DNA of 64,000 nt from positions 1 to 64,000 of the forward strand of contig NZ_JALIQS010000008.1 in the NCBI RefSeq assembly GCF_024704725.1, in the 5' to 3' direction. A program made the translations under genes and the position numbers. The notes below the pieces were generated by a model. It did no database searches, was not told the DNA's origin, and worked only from the letters and a program-made list of their open reading frames with translations. Shown here piece by piece: positions 1 to 8,001 of the stretch. This DNA is from Shinella sp. CPCC 101442. GTDB taxonomy: Bacteria; Pseudomonadota; Alphaproteobacteria; Rhizobiales; Rhizobiaceae. Each line of letters opens with the position of its first letter. Position 1 is the stretch's first letter.

Positions 1-312
1 GGGAGAGGGCTCCAGATCCTGACGCGTCTCGACCGCTGCATCGGCCGGTTTCGGCATGGAGCGCGACCTTGTTGGCCAGCGTCTCGTCGATGTTGCGAAG
101 GTGCGAGATCATGCGCTCAGCGCCATACCGATGTGTCGCTGTTCGGGCGGCGTCTGGCTGATATAGAACTGACGCGCCTGAATGCAGTGATCGGCAAAGC
201 TCTCCGGTCGCAGTCGGACCTTTTCACCGCTCTCCTGCGCGTTGAATGCCGGTATCCGGCAAGGGGAGATTCGCGCGGTCCTTCTCCAAAGGAATTCGGC
301 TGATAGTTACAG
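1..312 (-). pseudogene. catalase (KatE-like) C-terminal remnant, frameshifted
   Basis: Reading the minus strand from about 312 down to the window edge gives catalase pieces in alternating frames: NYQPNSFGEGPRESP, then VRLRPESFADH and ARQFYISQTPPEQRHI, then a stop in that frame, then RMISHLRNIDETLANKVAL in another frame, then MPKPADAAVETRQDLEPSP back in the earlier frame. These match the order of motifs in the C-terminal part of the catalase core and the linker typical of large-subunit catalases. Stretches expected between the pieces (for example between SP and VRLR) are missing. This is therefore a gene with at least three indels and internal deletions, not a working enzyme. It continues beyond the left edge, so an intact downstream part cannot be excluded. 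Confidence 0.75.
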
Positions 313-380
313 ACCGATCTCCCGCAAGGGAGGGCGTGCTTGCTTTTGGCAGTTGACGGAGGCCTGAAGCTCCTCTGTTG

Positions 381-403
381 CCAACGTTCCCCCCGAACGT
401 TGG
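381..403. repeat. perfect 9-bp inverted repeat
   Basis: CCAACGTTC, five C, GAACGTTGG form a perfect hairpin or dyad between the catalase remnant and the DUF6894 gene. There is no T tract after it. It ends 16 bases before a GGAAC promoter element, so it could be an operator or the end of a deleted segment. Confidence 0.5.
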
Positions 404-418
404 ACGCCCTGTCCTCTA

Positions 419-443
419 GGAACGTTCGCCCCGTTTGGGCGTT
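419..443 (+). promoter_or_regulatory. EcfG-type stress promoter (GGAAC-N16-CGTT)
   Basis: GGAAC at 419-423 and CGTT at 440-443 are separated by exactly 16 bases, matching the alphaproteobacterial general-stress sigma (EcfG/RpoE2) consensus. The -10 element lies 24 bases before the DUF6894 start at 468. Confidence 0.75.
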
Positions 444-467
444 GTCCCGCTAACTCAGGAGGCGGCG

Positions 468-716
468 ATGGGGCGTTTTTACTTCAAGATACAGGATCAG
501 GACGGCGTGCTGCAGCCGGACCGCGGTTTCGACTTCGAAAATCTGGATGAGGCAAAGGGCGAGGCAAAGACCCTCCTGGCAGAGATGGCTATAGATGGGC
601 TCCCAAATGAACCGATCGACACCATCTCCGTCGAACTGCAAGACGCCAATCGTGTTCCAATCGTGACGTTTCGGTTGGTTCTCGAGGCGATACCGCACGG
701 TGGCCAAGAGCTCTGA
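468..716 (+). CDS. DUF6894 family small protein
   Basis: An 82-residue protein starting MGRFYFKIQD, with the pattern of the Rhizobiales DUF6894 family: an N-terminal F-x-F/Y beta strand, a D-x-G turn, a D/E-rich helix (LDEAKGEAKTLLAEMA) and a C-terminal strand VELQDANRVPIVTFRL. The function is not known; family members are often stress-associated. The start at 468 is chosen because AGGAGG at 457-462 sits just upstream, whereas the upstream in-frame start at 435 lies inside the promoter. An EcfG-type promoter directly precedes the gene. A second family member lies on the opposite strand at 1721-1951. Confidence 0.8.
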   Translation: MGRFYFKIQDQDGVLQPDRGFDFENLDEAKGEAKTLLAEMAIDGLPNEPIDTISVELQDANRVPIVTFRLVLEAIPHGGQEL

Positions 717-996
717 AGTCGCGCTGCATAGCCGATAAGGTGACATGGTCGAACGCATGGACCTCAGCCCGGCGCAAGCGACATTTTCAATGCTAGGGAG
801 CGAACAATACTCGCTCTTGTTCGTCTCCGCGTCTTCAGCCGCCTGGGACATATTCTTTCCTTTGTCCGCTTCCGTACCGACAGCTGGCTCTGGCTTGTGT
901 CATCAGCTCTGCGGTCATAGATGGACAGCAATTGACTGTAGGAAAGACCGAAGCCTTGGGCAGATGTGCGGTCGGTGAACCGCATAGGAATGTCGG

Positions 997-1728
997 ATGG
1001 CAGACGTTTGGCAGAGCGGGTTTCAAAACTACTTGCTTCGGCGCTTACCGCAAACGAGCCTGGTACGGTTTGAAACATATCTTGAGAGGATAGAGGTGCC
1101 GCGTTCGCACCAGCTTTCCTCACCCCATCAGCCGATGGAGCATGCCTATTTCTTCGAAAGCGGGATCGCATCCGTCGTTATCCGGTCTCCAGAGGGCCAG
1201 CATAGCGAAATCGGGATAATTGGTCGGGACGGCATGTGTCCGACGGCGGCGATCTTAGGTGTGGATGCGGACCCCTTTTCCATCCATATGCAAATGCAAG
1301 GGGACGCCTATCGGATACCTTCGTCGGTTCTGAAAGCGGTTCTTTCTGAAGATCGCGAAGTTCATACCTTGTTTGCGCGCTATACGCAGGCGTTGGCGGT
1401 TCAGCAGGCCTATACGGCTCTCTCCAATGCAGTTCATCACATTGACGAGCGGCTCGCGCGCTGGATCTTGATGTGCCACGACCGCGTGGATGGAGAAGAT
1501 ATCAGCCTAACGCATGAATTCATGGCGGTCATGCTCGCCGTCCGGCGCCCGAGCGTGACGACAGCGCTGCATGTGCTGGAAGGCAAGAAACTCATCTATT
1601 CCGAGCGCGGCGTCGTCAGTGTTCGAAACCGGACGGGCCTTGAAGCATTCGCGCGAGATGCGTACGGCGAATGCGAGAAGGAATATGGAAGGCTTATCGG
1701 GGCGTCGCTCGGACAGTCGACTACGTGA
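997..1728 (+). CDS. Crp/Fnr family transcriptional regulator
   Basis: 243 residues. The N-terminal half is a cyclic-nucleotide-binding-like beta roll (FFESGIASVVI, EIGIIGRDGM); the C-terminal half is a Crp-type winged helix with recognition-helix segment VRRPSVTTALHVLE. The conserved linker helix SNAVHHIDERLARWILMCHDR is typical of the rhizobial Crp/Fnr subgroup. There is no N-terminal cysteine cluster, so it is unlikely to sense oxygen through an Fe-S centre like FNR. It is clearly paralogous to the regulator at 15702-16418. Its 3' end overlaps the convergent DUF6894 gene by 8 bases. Effector and targets are unknown. Confidence 0.88.
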   Translation: MADVWQSGFQNYLLRRLPQTSLVRFETYLERIEVPRSHQLSSPHQPMEHAYFFESGIASVVIRSPEGQHSEIGIIGRDGMCPTAAILGVDADPFSIHMQMQGDAYRIPSSVLKAVLSEDREVHTLFARYTQALAVQQAYTALSNAVHHIDERLARWILMCHDRVDGEDISLTHEFMAVMLAVRRPSVTTALHVLEGKKLIYSERGVVSVRNRTGLEAFARDAYGECEKEYGRLIGASLGQSTT

Positions 1729-1951
1729 GCGCTTCGGAAAACGGCATGCGCGCCACCAGCTCTCCCTGATCGTCGACGATCTCGAAAAGACGCGTTTCGT
1801 CCAGTTGCCCTTTGCGCACATCCTCGGCTAGTATTTCGCGGGCCGCGACGCGTGCCTCGGCAAGTGCGGCCTGCAAGGTATCGAAATCTCCTCCTTCCCG
1901 ATCCTCGATCCGTTCCGTTCGACTGCGAATGTGAAAGAAATAATGGGTCAT
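1721..1951 (-). CDS. DUF6894 family small protein (second copy)
   Basis: 76 residues starting MTHYFFHIRSRTERIEDREG, then an alanine-rich helix (LQAALAEARVAAREILAED) and a closing strand (IVDDQGELVARMPF). This is the DUF6894 layout also seen in the protein at 468-716. AGAGGCGACC directly precedes the start on the minus strand. It is convergent with the Crp/Fnr gene, sharing 8 bases at the 3' ends. No exact GGAAC-type promoter was found upstream. Function unknown. Confidence 0.75.
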   Translation of the reverse strand: MTHYFFHIRSRTERIEDREGGDFDTLQAALAEARVAAREILAEDVRKGQLDETRLFEIVDDQGELVARMPFSEALT

Positions 1952-2090
1952 GGTCGCCTCTGAGCATCATTGGCCTTCGCAACAGACTGACGAAGTCGCG
2001 ATGTGTTCCATTCTCTTGTCGTCGCGTCCGTACGTTATCGTACCGCAACTATCGCCATAGCGGTTCGTTCCCTTCAAAATGGAGGGATTA

Positions 2091-2603
2091 ATGGACGCTC
2101 TACTCTGCGAGGACCCAGCTCAAACGGTTCATGGTGAAATTGAGGTGCAGTTGCCTGCGCTGAGGCGGTTTGCCCAGAGGCTGACCCGCTCGGTGAGCGA
2201 ACGGGAAGACCTTGTCCAGGAGACGGTGATGCGCGCGCTACGCTCCTCGCACCAGTTTCATGCAAACACGCAACTTCGCTCGTGGCTCTTCACGATTATG
2301 CGCAATACGTTCAACACGGAGTATCGCCGCCGCTGCCGGGAACCGGTTGGACTGGACGACGGCCTCTTTGAGCGGCTCAGTATCAGTGCGCCGCAGGAAT
2401 GGGCGGTTCGGCGCAGCGAGTTGTGCTGCGCAATCGGCCGTCTCCCACCGCGATCACGCCGCGCATTGCTGCTCGTCGCAATGGGCGTCAGCTATATCGA
2501 CACGGCCCGGTTATGTGCGTGCGAAATCGGAACGGTGAAAAGTCGGGTCAACCGTGCGCGAAAAATGCTTGAGGACGAGATCGGCCGCCCTAGCGCGCCT
2601 TAA
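2091..2603 (+). CDS. ecfG: ECF sigma factor, EcfG (general stress) type
   Basis: 170 residues with a sigma-2 region (LPALRRFAQRLTRS, EDLVQETVMRAL, QLRSWLFTIMRNTF) and a sigma-4 region (LPPRSRRALLLVAMGVSY ... GTVKSRVNRARKML). The L-P-x-x-x-R-x-A-L-L-L-V and G-T-V-K-S-R-V-N-R-A-R motifs are those of the ECF15/EcfG group, which recognises GGAAC promoters and is normally held by the anti-sigma factor NepR until PhyR is phosphorylated. The start at 2091 is preferred over 2079 because GGAGGG lies between the two. No nepR or phyR is adjacent, so it is probably an additional EcfG paralogue regulated from elsewhere. The symbol is by family similarity. Confidence 0.8.
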   Translation: MDALLCEDPAQTVHGEIEVQLPALRRFAQRLTRSVSEREDLVQETVMRALRSSHQFHANTQLRSWLFTIMRNTFNTEYRRRCREPVGLDDGLFERLSISAPQEWAVRRSELCCAIGRLPPRSRRALLLVAMGVSYIDTARLCACEIGTVKSRVNRARKMLEDEIGRPSAP

Positions 2604-2605
2604 AG

Positions 2606-2631
2606 GGAACAATGGCGCTCCTCACGGGATT
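2606..2631 (+). promoter_or_regulatory. possible weak EcfG-type promoter
   Basis: GGAAC at 2606-2610 followed after 19 bases by TT (GATT instead of CGTT). It lies 45-70 bases upstream of the BON-domain gene. The spacing is at the edge of the accepted range, so this is only a candidate. Confidence 0.35.
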
Positions 2632-2675
2632 GGCCTGTTTACATACCCCACCGATTGAATGACTGGAGCGTGACC

Positions 2676-3170
2676 ATGACCGATCACAAGCAAGTGTCAC
2701 GCGAGGAAGACTTTCTCGACTACGAGGAGCGCGATGTCCGCGTCGGTTGGCCCTATGCCGACAGCGATGATGCGCGTCGCGCTGGTCAGAATGCGCCCTA
2801 CGGGATAACCGGCGCTGGTTTGGACCGGGTCGAAAACGAAGGCATCGAGATCACTTCGGGCCCGACCGGGCGGGATGTCGAAGGAGAAAAGGGAGCATTT
2901 GCTGAAAATGCGCATGAGGCAATTTCGGACGACGCTCTTGGGGCATGGGTTCTCGAAGCACTTGATCGGGACGGGCGGTTTGATCTTCAAATGCTCGATC
3001 TCACGATCCGCGATGGGGTTGCTGAACTTGACGGCGCCGTCGATAGCCAGGACGAACGGCGTTAGCTGATCCAGTTCCTACGCCGGGTGAAGGGCCTGCG
3101 CGAAGTGCGGGCCGGTGGACTTTTGACGTATGGCGTCGATAGCCATGTTCCCCGAGATGTTGCTGAGTAA
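2676..3170 (+). pseudogene. BON-domain protein interrupted by an in-frame amber codon
   Basis: Translation from 2676 gives an acidic, disordered N-terminal half (EEDFLDYEERDVRVGWPYAD) followed by a BON domain (LGAWVLEALDRDG, LTIRDGVAELDGAVDSQDERR). At 3063-3065 a TAG stop falls between ERR and LIQFLRRVKGLREV. The same frame then continues without interruption to a TAA at 3168-3170 (ending GVDSHVPRDVAE), which is exactly the missing second half of the BON fold. One C-to-T change (CAG to TAG) explains it. Start 2676 has GGAG seven bases upstream; 2655 has no ribosome site. Unless the amber is read through, a truncated 129-residue protein is made. BON proteins usually act in envelope or osmotic stress. 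Confidence 0.75.
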
Positions 3171-3279
3171 CGTCCAAACCAAGCCAAAGACCCACTCGGT
3201 GCCGTCTCGTACGCTGTTGCCGCTTGGAATTGAACCACCGCAACTCTAGACTTGCGCCTATCGCAAAGAGGAGGCGGGC

Positions 3280-3471
3280 GTGGGCAGCTACACTTCCAGG
3301 GGAACGTTTCAGCCGGAAGAGCTGGTTGCGTTGAAAACGGTCTTTGACGAATTGACTGCGGAGCCTTGTTTCGAAGCCTCCGATGAGGCAAGGGAGAGTT
3401 TCGCCAAGTATCTCTTCGAGATGTTCCCTGCCATGACCTTCAATCCGATCAAGCACCGTTCGATCATCTAG
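3280..3471 (+). CDS. small hypothetical protein
   Basis: 63 residues with GTG start and a strong GAGGAGG at 3269-3274. The sequence (GTFQPEELVALKTVFDELTAEPCF ... AKYLFEMFPA) resembles a family of short rhizobial proteins with a predicted helix-turn-helix-like helical pair, but no function is known to me. It lies between the broken BON gene and a tRNA-Ser fragment. Confidence 0.6.
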   Translation: MGSYTSRGTFQPEELVALKTVFDELTAEPCFEASDEARESFAKYLFEMFPAMTFNPIKHRSII

Positions 3472-3520
3472 GCGTCTGCCCGGATGTTCTACTCCCGCGA
3501 GGACGCCTGATGTAATCGCT

Positions 3521-3578
3521 CTCGAAATGCGGCATACGGGCAACGGTATCGTGGGTTCGAACCCCACCTCTTCTGCCA
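3521..3578 (+). pseudogene. 3' remnant of a tRNA-Ser gene
   Basis: The sequence runs CTCGAAA (anticodon loop with CGA), TGCGG (3' half of the anticodon stem), a serine-type long variable arm, a T arm with GGTTCGAA, and CCTCTTCTGCCA with an encoded CCA. The 5' acceptor strand, D arm and 5' anticodon strand are absent. A 3'-only tRNA fragment is the usual scar of a tRNA-targeting integrase. It resembles the tRNA-Ser(CGA) at 8002 across the anticodon loop and stem. Confidence 0.7.
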
Positions 3579-4011
3579 AAATTTCACTACTAGCTTGTTT
3601 TAAATGGTTTTTTCATAGCCTTGAATTTCAGCGCCACGATTAACCCCGCATTTGCATGCGGCTTGGTTTATGGCGAGTAGCTCTCCGAACGACGAAGGCT
3701 GCTTTTCCAGCGCGACCATTTGACCTCGACCTTCCAGTCAATCCGTTCGCACCGCAGTTCCCAAGTGCGTGGCCGCAACCGTGTTCCCAATGCCAATTAA
3801 AACCTGCGTACCGCGACCCGTATCGATACCTGTTCCCCAGGGAACACGGTCGCCCCCTTGCTTGTGAGCAGATGCGGTCACGGCGGGAATGTACTCGCCA
3901 TCGAACTGCGGCGGCCTGACCTCCAATGTTTATACAGCACTTTTCGGCCACCCATGCGGCGGGTGGCGGGTGGTCGCTGTTGTCCGAAAAATAGAGTTAT
4001 GGGTGAGAAAA
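3579..4011. other. intergenic region upstream of the RTX gene
   Basis: No convincing gene. A minus-strand frame at 3738-3926 (62 residues, starting MEVRPPQFDGEYIPAV) is open but unrecognised and has no clear ribosome site. TGTTCCC-CA-GGGAACA at 3831-3846 is a perfect short palindrome. Confidence 0.4.
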
Positions 4012-7000
4012 GTGGCGACGAAATATGGAACAAATGCATCGGAAACGCTGACCGGCGGCCTTGACCAGGATTACATCTTTGGCCAGGGCGGCCACGATAA
4101 GATCTACGGCGTGTTTGCCCGCGACAACCTGTCGGGCGGCGACGGCAACGACACGCTGAGCGGCGGTTTTCAAGACGATACCCTCTATGGCGACCTCGGC
4201 ACGGACACGCTGTCGGGCGACCAGGGCGATGACACGCTTTCGGGCGGTGGCGGTGCCGATACGATGTCCGGCGGAATGGGCGACGATCGCTTCACCGATT
4301 ATTCCATCGGCGACTGGAAGGGTGACATCGTCGATGGCGGGCTGGGCACGGATACGGTCGACATCAACCTGCAATACAACACGGCCGGTATCAAGTTCAC
4401 GGTTCAAGACCCGACCACGTCGGTCAACATGGCCGGTTTCACCGTCAAGAACATCGAACAATATTGGGTCACGGCCACCAATTTTGCCGACACGCTGACC
4501 GGTGGCCACTGGAACGACCGCTTCAACGGGCAGGACGGGAACGACACGCTTTCCGGCAACGGGGGCAACGACACTCTCGACGGCGGCGCCGGCAAGGATA
4601 CGCTCTCCGGCGGCCAGGGCGATGACTATCTCTACGGCCGCGACGGCGACGACAAGCTCGACGGCAGCTATGGCGACGACAACCTGCAGGGCGGGACCGG
4701 CAACGACAATATCATCGGCGGCAACGGTGACGACGCGCTCTACGGCGAAGATGGCAATGACGTGCTGAATGGCGGAAGCGGCGACGACTATCTGTGGGCC
4801 GGCGACGGCAACGACACGCTGAACGGCGGCGCAGGTGCGGATTACATCATCACCGGCAGCGGCACGAACACCGTGAATGCCGGTGATGGCGACGACGAGA
4901 TCCTGATCACCCTGGCGGATGGCGCCGACAAAGTCGACGGTGGTGCCGGCATCGACGAGATCGAGATCCGCAACATCTCGGGCACCTTCACGGCCAAGGC
5001 CTCGACGGTCGTTAATACGCTCGCCGACGGCACGACCATCGTCAATGTCGAGAACTACGATCTCTACGGCACGAACGACAGGAACACGATCGTCACGCTG
5101 GGCGGAAAGGACCACATCGTCACCTACGACGGCGACGACACGGTCAAGGCCGGCGCAGGCGACGATTCCGTCGATGGCGGTGCTGGCAACGACAAGCTCT
5201 ATGGCGAAGCGGGCAACGACACGATATTCGCCGGCTCCGGCAAGGACGCGATCGACGGCGGCTCGGGTACGGACACGGTTTATATCGACGTCTACAGCTA
5301 CCAGACGATCAATTACACCTTCGACGTCGTCAACAGCAAGGGAACGCTGTCGAACGGCTCCTACGCGCAGAACACCGAAATCTTCAACATCTTCACCTCC
5401 GCCTATGGCGACGACGTCCTCAAGGCCGGCAATGCCCAAAGCGTCTGGTTCAAGTCCTACAGCGGCAATGACCAGCTCTACGGCAGCGCCGGCGACGACC
5501 TGCTCGACAGCGGACTCGGCAACGACAAGATCGTCGCCGGTAAGGGTGACGACGTGCTGTACGATCTTGGCGGCAACAACAACCTGTCGGCCGGCGACGG
5601 CGACGACGAGGTGCATCTGTCAATCTTCGAGGCCCATGCCGGCGGGGATACGACGACGCTCGATCTCGGCGCGGGCAATGACAGCGTGGAGTTCAACGCC
5701 GGCCTCGGCTACACCTTCGGCACGCTCAACGCCGACGGCGGCGCAGGCAGCGACCTCGCCGTCATCGACCGCAACGAAACCACCAAGGCCCTCACCTTCA
5801 CGCTGAGCGCCAACGCGACCGTCGTCAACGGCGATGTCACGCTGAGGAATTTCGAGCGCATCGACATTACCGGCGGCTCCGGTGCCGACAAGTTCACCGG
5901 TGGCAACCTGTCGGATTCGCTCGACGGCAACGACGGTAACGACACACTTGTCGGGCTTGGCGGCGACGACTGGATCTATGGCGGCAACGGCCGTGACACA
6001 CTGAAGGGCGGCGATGGCCGCGACACGATCTGGGCGGCCGGATCGAGCGACGACGCAGCGGCCGACACGATCGATGCAGGCGCCGGCGATGACTACGTCC
6101 ACATCAACAACGGCGACGCCGCCATCGGCGGCGCCGGCACGGATACGGTCTATGTCGACGTCTCGACGCTGACGACCGGCGTCAAGTTCACCTCCGGCAC
6201 CGGCACGGTGAAGGTCAACGCCACCACCTCCTATTCCGGCATGGAAGCGCTCGATTTCACCGGCACGAAGGGCAACGACATCGTGACCGGCGGCGCCGGC
6301 AGCGACACGCTGCGCGGCAGGGAGGGCAACGACACGCTCAACGGCGGCGACGGCAGGGATTTCCTCTACGACGATGCCGGCAATGACACGCTGCTGGGTG
6401 GCGCCGGGGACGATAGTTTCACCCGCAACGAGTTCACCGGCAAGGACGTCTTCGATGGCGGCGCCGGTGTCGACACGCTGGACTTCAACTATTACGGCTA
6501 CGACACCTCGGTGAAACTCGACCTGCTCGACAACACCAAGAACGATGGCCTCGCCCGCGGCCTGACGGTCAAGAATATCGAGCGGATCTGGGGCACCAGC
6601 CAGGACGATGATATCAGGGGTACGAATGCCAGCGAATGGATGTACGGTGGCAGCAAGGACGATATCCTGCAAGGCCGTGGCGGAAACGATACGTTGATTG
6701 GCGGGTCCGGCGGCGATCAGCTTACAGGTGGATCGGGCAAGGACATGTTCCAGTTCAACTACGTCACCGACGGCGGCGATCAGATCACCGACTTCAAACG
6801 TGGCGAGGACAAAATCGCCATCGACGACACCGCCTTCGGCATCAAGGCCGGAAGCGGGATCAAGCTCCTGCTCGCCGACGACGCCGTCTTCACGACATCA
6901 GGCCCAACCTTCCTTTACGAAAAGGACACGCACCGGCTTTGGTTCGATGCGGACGGCAAGGGCGGCGACAAGGAATCCGTCCTCCTCGCGACCCTAGACA

Positions 7001-7041
7001 ACGTTTCGACGCTCTCCACCAGCGACTTTCTTTTGGTCTAA
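4012..7041 (+). CDS. RTX / haemolysin-type calcium-binding secreted protein
   Basis: About 1009 residues from a GTG at 4012 (VATKYGTNASETLTGG); upstream in-frame starts would add an unrelated arginine/tryptophan-rich leader. Almost the whole chain is arrays of the nonapeptide GGxGxDxLx (for example GGDGNDTLSG, GGAGKDTLSG), which form calcium-binding parallel beta rolls. The arrays are separated by spacer beta domains that repeat a motif like TDTVDINLQYNTAGIKFT and NIEQYWVT. The C-terminus (QITDFKRGEDKIAIDDTAF ... LSTSDFLLV) is the serralysin-type domain with an uncleaved hydrophobic type I secretion signal. No protease HExxH or lipase motif was seen, so it may be an adhesin or surface-layer/biofilm protein. 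No type I exporter genes are adjacent. Confidence 0.9.
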   Translation: MATKYGTNASETLTGGLDQDYIFGQGGHDKIYGVFARDNLSGGDGNDTLSGGFQDDTLYGDLGTDTLSGDQGDDTLSGGGGADTMSGGMGDDRFTDYSIGDWKGDIVDGGLGTDTVDINLQYNTAGIKFTVQDPTTSVNMAGFTVKNIEQYWVTATNFADTLTGGHWNDRFNGQDGNDTLSGNGGNDTLDGGAGKDTLSGGQGDDYLYGRDGDDKLDGSYGDDNLQGGTGNDNIIGGNGDDALYGEDGNDVLNGGSGDDYLWAGDGNDTLNGGAGADYIITGSGTNTVNAGDGDDEILITLADGADKVDGGAGIDEIEIRNISGTFTAKASTVVNTLADGTTIVNVENYDLYGTNDRNTIVTLGGKDHIVTYDGDDTVKAGAGDDSVDGGAGNDKLYGEAGNDTIFAGSGKDAIDGGSGTDTVYIDVYSYQTINYTFDVVNSKGTLSNGSYAQNTEIFNIFTSAYGDDVLKAGNAQSVWFKSYSGNDQLYGSAGDDLLDSGLGNDKIVAGKGDDVLYDLGGNNNLSAGDGDDEVHLSIFEAHAGGDTTTLDLGAGNDSVEFNAGLGYTFGTLNADGGAGSDLAVIDRNETTKALTFTLSANATVVNGDVTLRNFERIDITGGSGADKFTGGNLSDSLDGNDGNDTLVGLGGDDWIYGGNGRDTLKGGDGRDTIWAAGSSDDAAADTIDAGAGDDYVHINNGDAAIGGAGTDTVYVDVSTLTTGVKFTSGTGTVKVNATTSYSGMEALDFTGTKGNDIVTGGAGSDTLRGREGNDTLNGGDGRDFLYDDAGNDTLLGGAGDDSFTRNEFTGKDVFDGGAGVDTLDFNYYGYDTSVKLDLLDNTKNDGLARGLTVKNIERIWGTSQDDDIRGTNASEWMYGGSKDDILQGRGGNDTLIGGSGGDQLTGGSGKDMFQFNYVTDGGDQITDFKRGEDKIAIDDTAFGIKAGSGIKLLLADDAVFTTSGPTFLYEKDTHRLWFDADGKGGDKESVLLATLDNVSTLSTSDFLLV

Positions 7042-7213
7042 CCTGGTATCCCGCCAGTTTGGCGAATACTCTCCGCGCCGTTCGAGCGCTTTCTGCCCGG
7101 CAGGACGCGCTCGAATTTTCGACTGGAGACATCAGTCAAAGGCGTTGCCGGCATTCTGCCCAAGACAGCGAATAGGCATCAACGAACTGCCAAAACCTTT
7201 GGCCGGATATCAC

Positions 7214-7665
7214 CGCTCGTGGGCAAACGTCTTTGGACAAATGACGCGCTGAAACTCATTGGAACACAGCCGGATGCGGGGCTGGTCAATACCATGCTGG
7301 AAGCCGCTATCGAAACCGTGGCCGATATTGATGCGCGGCCTATCGTTCATTCTGATCGCGGAGCCCACCATCGCTGGCCGGGCTGCTCACAAGGACAGGC
7401 GATGCAAAGCTGGTCCGCTCAATGTCTCGCAAGGGCTGTTCGTAAGACAACGCGGCCTGCGAAGGCTTCTTCGGTCGGCTGAAAACAGAACTCTTCTATC
7501 CTAGAGACTGGAGGGCGACCACGATCGAGCAGTTTGTCAGAGAGGTGGACGCCTAAATCCATTGGTACAACGAAAAGCGCATCAAACTGTCACTTGGCGT
7601 CCTCAGTCCCATCGAATATCGAAACAGCCTTGGGCTTAACCCACAACCAGTCCAACTTTTTATCC
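7214..7665 (+). pseudogene. IS3-family transposase (OrfB) remnant
   Basis: Pieces of the DDE integrase core occur in two or more frames: LVNTMLEAAIETVADIDARPIVHSDRGAHH, then DNAACEGFFGRLKTELFYPRDW-like sequence after frameshifts (visible as KAGPLNVSQGLF and ENRTLL in shifted frames), then WYNEKRIKLSLGVLSPIEYRNSLGL. The N-terminal half is absent. It is therefore a dead fragment, with no terminal repeats recognised. It lies directly after the RTX gene. Confidence 0.8.
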
Positions 7666-8001
7666 GCATCCGCGCCCGGGTCAGTTCTCAGTGGCAATCA
7701 ACACTTGACGCATTGACTTGCGGCCTGATCGGACTTCATTGGCTTGTCGCCCCGCGCGACCAATCAGTGATGATTGGCGATCTGGAGAGCGGTTACATGA
7801 TTGCACCGGCCACAAATGGCATCCATGAGCGGTTGCACGCTGCAGCGCTGCAGCGGAACGTGCCAATTGTATGAATTGGAGAAGCTTCGCTGCCGCAGGC
7901 ACACTCCGGCCACTCCCATCGAAGCAAGATTGACCTGGACAACCGCGGCAGGACTTGCCGCTATGAGACAGCCCGCGCCCCCGTGCGCCGACCAACAAAG
8001 C
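7666..8001. other. gene-free stretch
   Basis: Nothing recognisable beyond the tail of the transposase frame. Open frames here on the minus strand are arginine/serine-rich and have no ribosome sites. Confidence 0.4.

Noticed and set aside
764-1171. 135-codon minus-strand frame overlapping the start of the Crp/Fnr gene
   Set aside because: Antisense to a conserved gene, no domain and no ribosome site.
3001-3579. 192-codon minus-strand frame starting MAEEVGFEPT
   Set aside because: The GFEPT start is the familiar translation of a reversed tRNA T arm; the frame simply runs over the tRNA-Ser remnant.
3997-5616. 539-codon minus-strand frame opposite the RTX gene (valine/alanine repeats)
   Set aside because: A shadow of the repetitive GGxGxD coding sequence on the plus strand.
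4100-6750. Short regularly repeated DNA units that might look like a CRISPR array
   Set aside because: The repeats are in frame and encode GGxGxDxLx nonapeptides; there are no conserved repeats with unique spacers and no cas genes.
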